The notes under the pieces were generated by a model, which worked only from the letters and a program-made list of their open reading frames with translations, searched no databases and was not told the origin of the DNA. A program made the translations under genes and the position numbers. Below are positions 37,030 through 47,142 of a DNA stretch of 64,000 nucleotides, in pieces (positions within the stretch are counted from its first letter, which is position 1; each line of letters begins with the position of its first letter). This DNA is from Enterococcus moraviensis ATCC BAA-383. GTDB lineage: Bacteria; Bacillota; Bacilli; Lactobacillales; Enterococcaceae. The stretch lies in the NCBI RefSeq assembly GCF_000407445.1, contig NZ_ASWB01000001.1, positions 1,054,001-1,118,000 of the forward strand. Direction: 5' to 3'.

Positions 37030-37664
37030 CCCCAAATACGTTTTATTTCATCTTGAAAATCCTGTGCGGCTTTTTTAGGATCGTGAGAAGCTATAATACC
37101 TCGACCCGTAATAAACGTATAGACATCAAGATCTTTGAATAATTTTAAGGTAGCTACATCTAATCCACCAGTAACTGAAACTCGAAAGCCCATTTCAATC
37201 AACTTTCTTACTTTGGTTAAATCTTTTTCGCCCCACGTTTCACCTGCCAGTAAGGCATCACGACTTTGATGATAAATAGCTTGTGAGATACCTGCATCTA
37301 ACCATTTTTGCGCTTGGTCATACGTCCAATCCCCATACAGCTCAACTTGAACTTCTTCCACTTCTTTTGCGGCAGCTTTCATCGTTGGAATTGTCGCACA
37401 ACAGATTACTGTCATCCAATCTGCTCCAGCATCTCGACAATTTTTTGCAACCGTTCCACCTGCATCTGCACATTTAGTATCTGCCACAACTTTTTTTTCA
37501 GGATATAATGCACGAATACAGCGAACGGCTTCTTCTCCTGCTTGTAAACAAAGTATCGTTCCAACTTCCACAATATCTACGATTTCACCCACTGCAACCA
37601 CATCTTTGATTGCACTAGGTAAATCTGAATGATCCAAAGCTACTTGTAAATTAGGTCTGCTCAT
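37026..37664 (-). CDS. ulaD: 3-keto-L-gulonate-6-phosphate decarboxylase
   Basis: 212 residues, an orotidine-5-phosphate-decarboxylase-fold enzyme. It has the metal site EVGTILCLQAG and the catalytic VVADTKCADAGG (D-x-K-x-x-D). It releases CO2 from 3-keto-L-gulonate 6-phosphate to give L-xylulose 5-phosphate. It is the fifth gene of the ula operon, preceded by a 74-base gap after ulaB. Confidence 0.96.
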   Translation of the reverse strand: MSRPNLQVALDHSDLPSAIKDVVAVGEIVDIVEVGTILCLQAGEEAVRCIRALYPEKKVVADTKCADAGGTVAKNCRDAGADWMTVICCATIPTMKAAAKEVEEVQVELYGDWTYDQAQKWLDAGISQAIYHQSRDALLAGETWGEKDLTKVRKLIEMGFRVSVTGGLDVATLKLFKDLDVYTFITGRGIIASHDPKKAAQDFQDEIKRIWG

Positions 37665-37738
37665 TTAATTCTCTCCCTACTTTTCCAGTTAGAATCAGGA
37701 TGGTTTACCCTCACCCCCCTGAATACTTCGTGCTAAAA

Positions 37739-38038
37739 TTATTTAAACTTAGCTGCTAATTCTGTTTCTTGTACACGCTCACTGATTTCTTTAGCAGACA
37801 TTACATTTTTCACCCCTACAACTGTAATGCCTTTTTTCTTAGCATCATCAAACATGTTCAAAAAATTCATTGGACAAAACACAACATCATATTGTCCTGC
37901 TGTACTTTTTCCTTCCGAAATGGCGCAATGGTGAATATTCGTAATATTGAATCCCAATTCTTTCAATGCTTTTTCGACACTTTTTTTCATCATTAAACTT
38001 GTTCCTGAACCATTTGCACACGATACTAAAACTCTCAT
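37739..38038 (-). CDS. ulaB: PTS ascorbate-specific EIIB
   Basis: 99 residues. The phosphocysteine lies in VLVSCANGSGTSLM (Cys7) near the N-terminus, as in the SgaB/UlaB family. It passes phosphate from UlaC to ascorbate. A 126-base gap separates it from ulaA; its transcript can form a GGGGAAA/TTTCCC stem, perhaps an RNA-processing or stability element. Confidence 0.94.
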   Translation of the reverse strand: MRVLVSCANGSGTSLMMKKSVEKALKELGFNITNIHHCAISEGKSTAGQYDVVFCPMNFLNMFDDAKKKGITVVGVKNVMSAKEISERVQETELAAKFK

Positions 38039-38164
38039 TTTAATTTCCTCCTAATTTAAAAGCATAACGGTTGAAAAATAGGGAAACACGATACGACTTT
38101 CTTCGTCATAAGTCCTTTTTGACTTTTCCCCTAGAAATCATTCCGTGTAGCTAAATAATAAGTA

Positions 38165-39643
38165 TTAAGCAGTTTTTGCTGCCATTTTTTTAACATATTC
38201 ATCATAATCTTCCGCAATTAAGAAATAACCTTCTGGATTTGCACGATATTGTAATTGGGGAATGGCCAATAGTAAAAGTACTACTAGTGCAACACCGAAA
38301 TAGCCTAGATACTTCATTAATACTGTCATCAGTGGCCAAACCGTTGCCCAGTCGAACATACCGATGTATCCACCATACTGTGATAGGCCGATAAAAGCCG
38401 CTATCAAAGCAGACCCTACTACTTGGATCACACCTGATATAAATGGGAAAATACAAGCTGCTTTAAATCCGCCACGATTGTTTGCATAAACAGCAATCAC
38501 AGCATTATCAAAGAATAATGGTATAAATCCAGCAATAACGATGACTGGTGATTTAAATAAAATCAATAAACCAATCGTTATAAATTGTCCTAATGCACCG
38601 AATAAGAAGCCCATCGTCACAGCATTTGGCGACCCAAAGCCAAATGTCGCAGCAACGTCGATTCCTGGAACAGCGCCTGGTAATAAGGTGTTAGAAATCC
38701 CTTGAAATGACTCTGTAAGCTCTGAAACGAACGTTCGAACGCCTAATTGTAAAATGGCTAGATAAACCGCAAAGTATAATGCTGTTTGTAAAATATAGAA
38801 GAAGAAACTTTGTCCTTCTACCATAAAACCTGCCTCTATTAAATAAGCTGGTCCTAATACAACTAAAATAATACCAAAGAAAAAGAGCATTAAGATGGAG
38901 GTTGCCACCATATTTTCATTAAAAATGGAGAGAAATCCTGGTAATTGAACATCTTCCAACTTCCGATTATTTTTATCTTTTTTCATCTTTTCAGATAATC
39001 GAGCAAAGATGTACACCCCAAACATTTGTTGATGAGCGATTGCAAAACCTGCTCCTTCTGTTAGATCTTGTGTAATGTCCACAGTCAGATTCGATCCTAC
39101 TGCCCAATAACATCCTAAAATAAGACCCATGATCAATAAAATTTGAATTTGTCCTAAATCCGGAAAACAAAATAGTAAGATCCAAAAAGCTGTTGCTGCT
39201 TGCTGTATTTGAACATTCCCTGTTGTAAAAACTGCCCGTAACTTCGTATACTTTTTAAAACGCACTAATAAAATATTCATAACAAAAGCGATCAATAATA
39301 AAATCATGGTATCACTAAATGTTCGTCCAAACGTTTCTTCAATACCGGCAGTTACGGCATTTTGACCGAAATAAGGATCAATGACCATCGCATCTAAATC
39401 AAACCGTTCCTTTAAGCCAACTAGAATCGGACGAAAATTATTAACTAAACCACCTGACCCAACCGTTAAAATCAAATAACCGACTGTTGCTTTTAAAAAG
39501 CCTGCAATACTTTCATATAATGGTTTTTTTAGCAGAATATACCCTAAAAGAACAATAAACCCAATTAAAAATGCTGGTTGTGTTAAAATATTTGCAGCGA
39601 AATAATCCCAAATTCCCATTAGAAAATCTATTATCTGTGTCAT
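38165..39643 (-). CDS. ulaA: PTS ascorbate-specific EIIC
   Basis: 492 residues, about eleven membrane helices. An SgaT/UlaA family permease with conserved blocks GGLVNNFRPILVGLKERF, QMFGVYIFARLSEKMKKDK and ATFGFGSPNAVTMGFLFGA. It imports L-ascorbate with phosphorylation. It follows ulaC by 15 bases. Confidence 0.96.
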   Translation of the reverse strand: MTQIIDFLMGIWDYFAANILTQPAFLIGFIVLLGYILLKKPLYESIAGFLKATVGYLILTVGSGGLVNNFRPILVGLKERFDLDAMVIDPYFGQNAVTAGIEETFGRTFSDTMILLLIAFVMNILLVRFKKYTKLRAVFTTGNVQIQQAATAFWILLFCFPDLGQIQILLIMGLILGCYWAVGSNLTVDITQDLTEGAGFAIAHQQMFGVYIFARLSEKMKKDKNNRKLEDVQLPGFLSIFNENMVATSILMLFFFGIILVVLGPAYLIEAGFMVEGQSFFFYILQTALYFAVYLAILQLGVRTFVSELTESFQGISNTLLPGAVPGIDVAATFGFGSPNAVTMGFLFGALGQFITIGLLILFKSPVIVIAGFIPLFFDNAVIAVYANNRGGFKAACIFPFISGVIQVVGSALIAAFIGLSQYGGYIGMFDWATVWPLMTVLMKYLGYFGVALVVLLLLAIPQLQYRANPEGYFLIAEDYDEYVKKMAAKTA

Positions 39644-39658
39644 TTACTCCCCTTCTTT

Positions 39659-40117
39659 CTATAAGTCAAACATAGTCATCACGTCTTCATAATCCTCCAT
39701 TGTCTCAACTGTCATCAATGCCTCAATCACCCCATCCGTCATTAACATCTCTGATAATTTTGAAATATTTTCAACATGTTCTTCATTATTTTTAGCGGCC
39801 AAAGTAAAAAATAAGCGCGCATTTTTCTCATCATTGCCATCCTCGAACACGACATCTTGACTCATTTTTGTAAATGAAATCGCCGTTCCTAAAACACCTT
39901 GACTATCCTCAGATGAGTGTGGCATAGCAACGCCAGGAACAATCACGATATAGGGTCCATACTTTTGAACACACGCTATGATCTCGTCGATATACTGTTG
40001 CGTAATCATCCCTTTTTCTAGCAAGGTCTGACAACTTAAAGTAATTGCTTCTGACCAGCTAGCAGGTGTGTTTTCACAAAATCGAATCAACTCATTTTCA
40101 TAAAAATACTTTAGCAT
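39659..40117 (-). CDS. ulaC: PTS ascorbate-specific EIIA
   Basis: 152 residues. A mannitol/fructose-type EIIA fold; the phosphohistidine lies in VPGVAMPHSSEDSQGV. It receives phosphate from HPr and passes it to UlaB. Short intergenic gaps to ulaG and ulaA support one transcript. Confidence 0.94.
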   Translation of the reverse strand: MLKYFYENELIRFCENTPASWSEAITLSCQTLLEKGMITQQYIDEIIACVQKYGPYIVIVPGVAMPHSSEDSQGVLGTAISFTKMSQDVVFEDGNDEKNARLFFTLAAKNNEEHVENISKLSEMLMTDGVIEALMTVETMEDYEDVMTMFDL

Positions 40118-40132
40118 CCGTTTGCTCCTTTC

Positions 40133-41197
40133 TTATAAAAACGATGGAAATGGCGTATCATTATCCGTTGAAAAGACATCATCAAATCCACGATAGAAAT
40201 TAAACTCAAGTTTGTCCTTATCATTGGGGTACGTAAATTTCCCACCAACTTGCCAAATAAATGGCTTAAATTGGTAATCCAAACGCTCTTTTTTAAACTT
40301 CCAAATTTCTGTTATTTCTTTTGGATCAGCCATAAAGTTTGCCCAAATATCATAATGAACTGGAATCACAACGTTAGCATTCAATGATTCTGCCATTCGT
40401 AGCATATCGACTGAGGTTACTTTATCGGTAATTCCTCGTGGATTTTCGCCATAAGCTCCTAAACAAACATCGATTTTATGTTCGTTTCCATGTTTAGCAA
40501 ACAGATTAGAATAATGGGAATCACCAGCATGATAAATATTGCCTCCGCTTGTTTCAAATAAATAGTTAACAGCTATTTCATCCATATCTTGCGGTAAGTT
40601 TCCTTTTAATCGAACCTCAGGATCTTCACATGTAACTAATGCCGTTCTATCAAATGCTTCTAATGCGACAATATCAACGTCCTTGATTGATACACGATCA
40701 CCAGGTTTTACAATCGTTGTTTTTTCTTTTGGAATCCCCCATTTCAACCAAGTATTTACAACTTCTTTTGGCCCAATAAAGCGCGCATTCGGACAATTTT
40801 GATGCACCGCTGCAGCTGTGTTGATATCTAAATGATCAGAATGGATATGGGTTACAACCAATGCGTCCACATCTTTTACTGCAAATGGATCAATAACAAA
40901 TGGTTGCGTTCTAAGGTTAGGCTGCATATTCTCACAACCACTCATCCGCATCATTTGATGGCCTTTTTTCATTTTTCCATTACCATGTGTTCGTTTGCCC
41001 GTTCCACACCATAAATCACATAAAATATTTGTGCTCTCATGAGACTTCAACCAAATGCCCGTACATCCTAGCCACCACATAGAAACCGTACCTGGCGCTA
41101 CTTCTTCTTGTTCAATCTCTTCATTCAAATACGTTCCCCATTCTGGAAAAGTACTTAAAATCCAACTTTCTTTTGTTACCTCATGAATTGTTGCCAT
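40133..41197 (-). CDS. ulaG: L-ascorbate-6-phosphate lactonase
   Basis: 354 residues. A metallo-beta-lactamase fold with [11 protein letters not shown] (H-x-H-x-D-H), GDSHYSNLF and [12 protein letters not shown]. It opens the lactone ring to 3-keto-L-gulonate 6-phosphate. It is the first gene of ulaG-C-A-B-D-E-F, downstream of the cre-covered promoter. Confidence 0.96.
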   Translation of the reverse strand: MATIHEVTKESWILSTFPEWGTYLNEEIEQEEVAPGTVSMWWLGCTGIWLKSHESTNILCDLWCGTGKRTHGNGKMKKGHQMMRMSGCENMQPNLRTQPFVIDPFAVKDVDALVVTHIHSDHLDINTAAAVHQNCPNARFIGPKEVVNTWLKWGIPKEKTTIVKPGDRVSIKDVDIVALEAFDRTALVTCEDPEVRLKGNLPQDMDEIAVNYLFETSGGNIYHAGDSHYSNLFAKHGNEHKIDVCLGAYGENPRGITDKVTSVDMLRMAESLNANVVIPVHYDIWANFMADPKEITEIWKFKKERLDYQFKPFIWQVGGKFTYPNDKDKLEFNFYRGFDDVFSTDNDTPFPSFL

Positions 41198-41236
41198 ATA
41201 ATCCCTCCATATTGTCTCAATCTCGATTACACTTTT

Positions 41237-41264
41237 ATTCTACAATATTTTTAACCGTTTACAA
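41237..41264 (-). promoter_or_regulatory. Promoter of the ula operon
   Basis: TTGTAA (41259-41264), 16-base spacer, TAGAAT (41237-41242) on the minus strand, 40 bases upstream of ulaG. Confidence 0.6.
41250..41263 (-). promoter_or_regulatory. cre-like site over the ula -35
   Basis: TGTAAACGGTTAAA fits the catabolite-responsive consensus TGWAANCGNTNWCA except near its end. It overlaps the -35 and spacer, a place where CcpA would block transcription. Confidence 0.6.
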
Positions 41265-41292
41265 TCCATTTATAAGATCGTTTCTCTATTTT

Positions 41293-41306
41293 TAAGAACG
41301 TTTACA
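41293..41306 (-). promoter_or_regulatory. Second cre-like site upstream of ula
   Basis: TGTAAACGTTCTTA, the same TGTAAACG half as the site at 41250-41263, 43 bases further upstream. It could bind CcpA or a related LacI-type protein. Confidence 0.45.
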
Positions 41307-41393
41307 TTTTAATATCATGTTTGAAAGGATATTACTTCTTTTTTTATGTTCATATCACATTTTTTATGATATAGTTGCCGTGAGGTGAAGAAG

Positions 41394-42158
41394 ATGAACA
41401 ATTTAGTTTGGAAAAGTATTTACGTTTTAAAAAAAGGGATTTTATGGCTTATTTATTTGTTGTTTGCACTGTATATTTGTTACCTGGTCATCACGTCACA
41501 CAGTCTCAGTGCTAAGATCATTTTTGGGTGTATTGGCGGTATTGCACTGAGTATTGTTGTACTCTTTGAGTATTTAAAAAATGTCTATGAAAAAATGATT
41601 TATGCTTTAACCGTTGAGTGTGACTTAGAAAAAGCAGTTACTTTAAAAAAGAAACTGGAGAAAAAAGATTTGTTTAATGGCTTTAAACAGTCTATTATTA
41701 TTTTTGATAGCCTGATTTTATTAGACGAAGGAAAATATGAGCCTTGTTTAGAGCATTTACAAAAAAATCAGCATTTCTTTCGCTCTACGTTAGATTACCT
41801 CTTCATTTATTATCATACGCAAATGTACTGCTATTCTTTTTTAAAAGAGGAAGAAAAATTGAATACTTGCTTAGAAAACCTGTTTAAACTTAAAAATACG
41901 AAAAAGAATCAAATGAATGGCTTATTTTCATGGCACGAACTCAATAGCCTAAACTATTTCCATCAAAATCGAAATAAAAAATGTTTAGCTGAATTAGAGT
42001 TAATTGATAGAAACCGTCTAAATAATCGAGAGATGGCGTACCTTCTATACTTAAAAGGTCACTGTTTACTCAAATTAAAAGAAACATCTGAAGGGTATCG
42101 CATATTAAAAAAAGTAAAAACTATTGGAAATACACTCGCTATTGCGCAAATGATTTAA
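41394..42158 (+). CDS. Membrane protein with TPR-like cytoplasmic region
   Basis: 254 residues from ATG 41394, six bases after GAGGTG. Two membrane helices (about 10-33 and 40-63) precede a helical region of about 190 residues with repeated pairs such as SLILLDEGKYEPCLEHLQ and YLLYLKGHCLLKLKETSEGYRIL, like tetratricopeptide repeats. I do not recognise a family. It is divergent from the ula operon and 16 bases upstream of the DeoR regulator, so it is co-transcribed with it. A role in ascorbate sensing is only a guess. Confidence 0.7.
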   Translation: MNNLVWKSIYVLKKGILWLIYLLFALYICYLVITSHSLSAKIIFGCIGGIALSIVVLFEYLKNVYEKMIYALTVECDLEKAVTLKKKLEKKDLFNGFKQSIIIFDSLILLDEGKYEPCLEHLQKNQHFFRSTLDYLFIYYHTQMYCYSFLKEEEKLNTCLENLFKLKNTKKNQMNGLFSWHELNSLNYFHQNRNKKCLAELELIDRNRLNNREMAYLLYLKGHCLLKLKETSEGYRILKKVKTIGNTLAIAQMI

Positions 42159-42174
42159 AAAGGAGGAAGTTAAA

Positions 42175-42942
42175 TTGAAAAGCTCACACAAAACAATCAA
42201 ACATCGTCGAGATAAATTACTCGATTTATTACATACTGAAACAACCTTACCTGTAAAAGAAATAAGTCATAAATTGGACGTCTCAGAAATCACTGTTCGT
42301 CGCGACCTGATAGCACTAGAAAAGATGGGATTAGTTCAACGCGCCCACGGAACAGCCCAAATCGTTCAGAAAACTGGAACAGAAGATTATAATGAAGAAA
42401 TCGAAGTACTAAAAAACGCCATTGCAAAAAAAGCGGCTGAGTATGTTTCAGAGGGCAATACGTTATTTATCAATACCGGTTCAACCGCGCTATCTTCTTT
42501 GAAACATTTAGAAGATAAGCGTGTAACCATTGTGACGAACAATGTTAAAGTTGCCAGCTTGGATCACAATCCAAACTCGACCGTTATTTTATCTGGTGGT
42601 GAGATTAGATTTCCAAAAGAAGCTTTGGTTGGAGATATTGCAATTGATTCATTTTCAAAGATGTCTTCTGACATTTCAATCATTGGCTGTTCTGGACTTA
42701 GTATTGAAAATGGGATTACAACGCCCGTCTTACATGAATCAAAAATAAATTCATTGATCATTGAACGGACTAATGGTTTAGTGATTGTTGTTGCAGATTA
42801 CCGTAAAATTGGGTTTTCCTCTAATTTTACTAGTGGCAATATCAAAGACATCAACTATTTGATTACAGATACATTTGCGTCACCGGAAGTAGTTCGTGAA
42901 ATCGAGAAGCAAGGCGTACAGGTGATTCAGGTCGAGATCTAA
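42175..42942 (+). CDS. DeoR-family regulator, probable ula regulator
   Basis: 255 residues. The N-terminal winged helix KLLDLLHTETTLPVKEISHKLDVSEITVRRDLIALEKMGLV is the DeoR signature, and a DeoRC sugar-phosphate sensor domain follows (about 80-240; FINTGSTALSS, VTNNVKVASL). The start codon is TTG, 7 bases after AGGAGGAAG. Its position next to ula suggests a role like that of UlaR. I see no proven operator. Confidence 0.9.
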   Translation: MKSSHKTIKHRRDKLLDLLHTETTLPVKEISHKLDVSEITVRRDLIALEKMGLVQRAHGTAQIVQKTGTEDYNEEIEVLKNAIAKKAAEYVSEGNTLFINTGSTALSSLKHLEDKRVTIVTNNVKVASLDHNPNSTVILSGGEIRFPKEALVGDIAIDSFSKMSSDISIIGCSGLSIENGITTPVLHESKINSLIIERTNGLVIVVADYRKIGFSSNFTSGNIKDINYLITDTFASPEVVREIEKQGVQVIQVEI

Positions 42943-42991
42943 GATTGACATTAGTCATGATAGGTGGTATTTCGAAACGGAGGATTAAATT

Positions 42992-43921
42992 ATGCGGATC
43001 AAACAACTGGATTATATCGTAAAAGTCGTGGAATTAGGGTCAGTCAATGAGGCGGCTAAACATCTTTTTATTACCCAACCAAGTCTATCAACTGCTATTA
43101 GAGAATTAGAACAAGAAATGGATATTCAGATTTTCCAACGAACACAAAAAGGGATGGTTCTCACAACAGAAGGAACAGAGTTTTTATCCTATGCTCGCCA
43201 GATTTTAGAACAGGTTGATTTAATGGAAGAAAAGTATAAAGGAACTGAGACTCGGAGAAGGTTATTTTCTGTTTCTGCTCAACACTATGCCTTTGCAGTT
43301 CATGCGTTTGTCCAATTAATCAAGTCTTACGAAAAAAATGAATATGAATTTACCTTTCGCGAAACACAAACGAATAATATCATTGAAGATGTTAGCACTT
43401 TCCAAAGTGAGCTGGGAATTTTATATTTGAATGCCTTTAATGAAAAAGTGATTCGCAAATTACTAAAAGAAAAGCAGTTGGTTTTCCATCCTTTATTTAC
43501 AGCCAAGCCGCACGTTTTTATCAGTAAACAAAATCCCTTAGTTGGGAAAAAATCAGTGACTTTAACAGATTTAGAGGATTTTACTTACCTTTCATTTGAA
43601 CAAGGACAGTTTAATTCGTTTCACTTTTCAGAAGAAATATTGAGTACTCGATACCACAAAAAAAGTATTCGTGTCAGTGACCGAGCAACCTTATTTAATT
43701 TTTTGATTGGTCTGGATGGTTATACAATTAGTTCGGGCGTTTTAAGCCGCGAATTAAATGACGAAAATATTGTTGCATTGCCTTTAGAAGTTGATGAAAA
43801 AATGGAAATAGGCTGGATTCATCCAGCTCAGATGTCCTTATCGCCGATGGGTGAAGAGTACTTGCGCTATTTGAAAGAACATATCATTGATTATGGTTTC
43901 ACTATTTTACCTGAAAAATAA
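42992..43921 (+). CDS. LysR-family transcriptional regulator
   Basis: 309 residues. Helix-turn-helix LGSVNEAAKHLFITQPSLSTAIRELEQEMDIQIFQRTQKG (residues 15-54), then an effector-binding domain (about 90-300). ATG after ACGGAGGATT. It lies 49 bases downstream of the DeoR gene, possibly in the same transcript, and ends at a shared terminator. Target and effector are unknown. Confidence 0.92.
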   Translation: MRIKQLDYIVKVVELGSVNEAAKHLFITQPSLSTAIRELEQEMDIQIFQRTQKGMVLTTEGTEFLSYARQILEQVDLMEEKYKGTETRRRLFSVSAQHYAFAVHAFVQLIKSYEKNEYEFTFRETQTNNIIEDVSTFQSELGILYLNAFNEKVIRKLLKEKQLVFHPLFTAKPHVFISKQNPLVGKKSVTLTDLEDFTYLSFEQGQFNSFHFSEEILSTRYHKKSIRVSDRATLFNFLIGLDGYTISSGVLSRELNDENIVALPLEVDEKMEIGWIHPAQMSLSPMGEEYLRYLKEHIIDYGFTILPEK

Positions 43922-43957
43922 AAGAACTGCTAAAACGGATTCGTTTTAGCAGTTTTT
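43922..43957. terminator. Bidirectional terminator
   Basis: AACTGCTAAAAC pairs perfectly with GTTTTAGCAGTT (43925-43954). T runs follow on both strands, serving the convergent lysR-type gene and rlmN. Confidence 0.88.
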
Positions 43958-43960
43958 TAA

Positions 43961-45031
43961 CTAGCGTGTTTTACTCGCTTTTTTGATTTGTTTACTTCTC
44001 AATTGACCACACGCTGCATCAATATCTGTGCCATACTCTTTTCTAATAACACAATTAACACCATTTTTCTTCAAAACGTCATAGAATTTTAGAACATCGG
44101 CTTTTTCACTTCGGCTATATTGGTCATGCTCACTAACTGGATTGTACGGAATCAAGTTGACAAAGGTCAATTTCTTCTTATCTTTCAATAAATCAGCTAA
44201 TTGTTGTGCATGTTCTGGGCGATCGTTCACATTACTCAACATAATATATTCAAACGTAATACGACGATTCGTTTTCTCTAAGTACTCATCAACAGCATCC
44301 ATTAATTTTTCAATCGGGAAACTGCGATTGATACGCATGATCGATGTTCGAACATCATTATTTGGCGCATGTAACGAAATAGCTAAATTCACTTGCAATC
44401 CATTATTCGCAAACTCTCTGATTTTAGGGACTAAACCACTTGTTGAAACAGTGATATGGCGAGCACCGATTGCCAACCCTTTGGGATCGTTGATTGTATG
44501 TAGGAAATTCATTAAATTGTCATAGTTATCAAATGGCTCTCCGATTCCCATCACAACAATATGACTAACACGTTCGTCTTGTCCGCGTTCATCAAAATAA
44601 TGTTGAACGAGCATGATTTGAGCGACGATTTCGCCTGCTGTTAAATCACGTTGTTTTGTAAGTAAACCACTTGCACAGAAAGTACAACCAATGTTACAAC
44701 CCACTTGAGTCGTTACACAAACAGACATGCCATATTCTTGACGCATCAAAACTGTTTCGATCATATTTTTATCTGGGAGCTCAAAAAGATATTTAACCGT
44801 TCCATCTTTTGCTTCTTGGATGATTACTTGACGTAATGGATTGATAATAAAGTTTTCTTCTAATAATGAGATGACATCTTTTGATAAATTGGTCATTTCA
44901 CTAAAAGCCATAACACGTTTGATGTACAGCCATTCCCATACTTGAGTGGCCCGGAATTTTCTCTCGTCATGTTCGATGAACCATGCGATCAGTTCTTCTT
45001 TTGTTAAACCATAAATGGACGCTTTTTCCAC
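43961..45031 (-). CDS. rlmN: Dual-specificity rRNA/tRNA (adenine-C2)-methyltransferase
   Basis: 356 residues. A radical SAM enzyme that methylates A2503 of 23S rRNA and A37 of some tRNAs. The cluster motif is [11 protein letters not shown] (C-x3-C-x2-C), the SAM region [14 protein letters not shown], and the catalytic C-terminal cysteine lies in [10 protein letters not shown]. The start is GTG, 8 bases after GAGGAAG. Single gene. Confidence 0.96.
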   Translation of the reverse strand: MEKASIYGLTKEELIAWFIEHDERKFRATQVWEWLYIKRVMAFSEMTNLSKDVISLLEENFIINPLRQVIIQEAKDGTVKYLFELPDKNMIETVLMRQEYGMSVCVTTQVGCNIGCTFCASGLLTKQRDLTAGEIVAQIMLVQHYFDERGQDERVSHIVVMGIGEPFDNYDNLMNFLHTINDPKGLAIGARHITVSTSGLVPKIREFANNGLQVNLAISLHAPNNDVRTSIMRINRSFPIEKLMDAVDEYLEKTNRRITFEYIMLSNVNDRPEHAQQLADLLKDKKKLTFVNLIPYNPVSEHDQYSRSEKADVLKFYDVLKKNGVNCVIRKEYGTDIDAACGQLRSKQIKKASKTR

Positions 45032-45264
45032 TAGTTTTCTTCCTCATTTCTTCTAAACATTCGCTTCATACTATAACTTATTGTTTCGGATTTGTCTATA
45101 CGTTATCTAGGTTTGCCCAGCAAATATGGCAATTTTCATTTCTACTATCTTGTTTTTATCCTGTATGTTTTTATTCGTGGTTTCGACTTTTTTGATACCG
45201 CAATATGTTAGTGTCTTCACAACTAGATTTAGCTTCCACTTCGAGGTGGGTAAATTTCTTTAAA

Positions 45265-45310
45265 CAAAAAAGAGCGGGAGAAATTTATGCTTTGGTTTCC
45301 CCCACTCTTC
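45265..45310 (-). terminator. Terminator of the BceAB-type operon
   Basis: On the minus strand AGAGTGGGGGAAA pairs with TTTCTCCCGCTCT and is followed by TTTTTTG. Confidence 0.8.
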
Positions 45311-45318
45311 TTTAGTCA

Positions 45319-47142
45319 TTATGCTTGAACTAAACGATACACTTTTTTAAAGTAAAATATACGTGCAATCAAGTAATACACAATTTGAATCAAAACAAAG
45401 ATTCCTAACACTTGCCAACCAGCTACTTGCATCCCTTGATTAAACATATGATACATTGCGGTTAGGGCAACTGCTCCATGGATCACTGAAACAATGATTG
45501 GTGTAAAGAACAGAATTCCTACTTGTTGGTAAATCATTTTCTTCAATTCTTTTTTCGCTAAGCCCATTTTGTAGATCATTTTGAATTTTTCTACATCGAC
45601 CTCCATATCGCTATACAATCTGAAATATAAGAAACTTCCAGCTGAAACAAAGAAGACGATTCCGATAAAGATTCCCACGAATAAAATCGGTGCATATTCA
45701 TTTGTGATCGTTTGTTGCGAATAGCTTTTTGCCATAAACGGTATATTTTTATCTTGGAACTTACCTACAGATACCAATTCGTCATAACTAGTATTTTTAG
45801 GCTGCCAAACAGTTGTTATCGTACTTTCCATGTTTTGTAAATTTGTATCATCTGGCACGACGACCGTGGTTCCATAGGCAGAGACAACAGTCGTTTTTTC
45901 TGTTTTGGTGATTGGTAACGTCACTTGATCTGCTAATTTCACTTCATTTAGCGTTGTCTCTTCCATTCCCATCATACTGCTTGGTAATAATTGAACAGCC
46001 TTACCTTGAGTTTGAATCGTTGGTTTTTTAACTAATTCTGCCAAATGATTGTACTCAGACTCTTTGACAAAATTAACTTGATCCGAATTGGTATACGTCG
46101 TAAGTTCACCTTCATCCACTTGAATCCCTTTTTCAGCCAATAATTGAGTAAAGTTTTGTTTTATAGCCGTTGTTTCTTCAGCAGTTCCTGCAATTTGAAA
46201 TTCATAAGGAATTTGCTTCATTCCATCTAAAATCATATTTTGAAAACCATACAACGTTCCAATTGCAGCAAAAGCGACAGTTGAAATAATCGATACTAAG
46301 AAAAATGAACGGGCATTGTCTTTCATTCGAAAAGCTAAGTCAGAAAGAACCACCATATTCGTTTTTTTCCAAAAGATCGTTTGTTTCTTTTTAAGTCGTT
46401 CAATAATTGAAACACTTAATTGATTGAATAAAAAGCGTGTTCCTGCAACGACTAAGAAAATCACAGGAATCATGACCATAGGTACTAACATGCCTTTCAC
46501 TAAAAGAGCAATTGCATACCCTACACCGATCAATAAAATGGCTAAAAAGGTTTTGATACGTGAGCTTTTGATCGTGCCTTTGCCAATATCGCCTGCTTTC
46601 AGTAAGTCCTGTAAACTTAATTTTGGTAGACGGAATTGAATAAAAAACGAAATGGCTAAAAATAAAATAGCAAACGAAAGTACCGTTAAAACAAGTGCTT
46701 GCGTTGGAAAATAAAAACCAAAATTCACATGCATCAGTTTATTGCTCAACCATAAAATTACTTGTGAAAAACCAATTCCAGCAAGACTTCCGATAATCGT
46801 TGCAAAAAAACCGATCACCAGGTTTTCAATAAAAACCATTTTCTTTAATTGCTTGGGGCTCATTCCTTGAATCATCAATAAGCCAAATTCTTTTTTTCTG
46901 GACTGGATAAAAACATCCATCGAATAAAGAACGAAAAAGAATGCAAAACCATAAATAATGATCGCAGCTGCCAACATACCAATTTGAGCATTTTTATTTA
47001 ACCCATCAGATAAGGCTGGATGAAATGCGAATACTGTGAAAGTAAAAAACACCATGACAGAAAATAATGTACTTAGGAAATAGGCCATATAAAGATGTTT
47101 ATTTCGTAAAGTATTTCGAATAACAAATTGACTAAAACTCAT
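45319..47142 (-). CDS. BceB-type ABC transporter permease
   Basis: 607 residues from ATG 47142, after GAAGGTG, overlapping the ATPase gene by 11 bases. Ten membrane helices in FtsX arrangement, with a large extracellular domain of about 200 residues between helices 7 and 8 (about 305-500), the hallmark of BceB/VraG/YxdM transporters. Members of the family detect or remove cell-wall-active peptides such as bacitracin. Usually a two-component system sits beside them; none is here, so signalling must be remote or absent. Confidence 0.88.
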   Translation of the reverse strand: MSFSQFVIRNTLRNKHLYMAYFLSTLFSVMVFFTFTVFAFHPALSDGLNKNAQIGMLAAAIIIYGFAFFFVLYSMDVFIQSRKKEFGLLMIQGMSPKQLKKMVFIENLVIGFFATIIGSLAGIGFSQVILWLSNKLMHVNFGFYFPTQALVLTVLSFAILFLAISFFIQFRLPKLSLQDLLKAGDIGKGTIKSSRIKTFLAILLIGVGYAIALLVKGMLVPMVMIPVIFLVVAGTRFLFNQLSVSIIERLKKKQTIFWKKTNMVVLSDLAFRMKDNARSFFLVSIISTVAFAAIGTLYGFQNMILDGMKQIPYEFQIAGTAEETTAIKQNFTQLLAEKGIQVDEGELTTYTNSDQVNFVKESEYNHLAELVKKPTIQTQGKAVQLLPSSMMGMEETTLNEVKLADQVTLPITKTEKTTVVSAYGTTVVVPDDTNLQNMESTITTVWQPKNTSYDELVSVGKFQDKNIPFMAKSYSQQTITNEYAPILFVGIFIGIVFFVSAGSFLYFRLYSDMEVDVEKFKMIYKMGLAKKELKKMIYQQVGILFFTPIIVSVIHGAVALTAMYHMFNQGMQVAGWQVLGIFVLIQIVYYLIARIFYFKKVYRLVQA

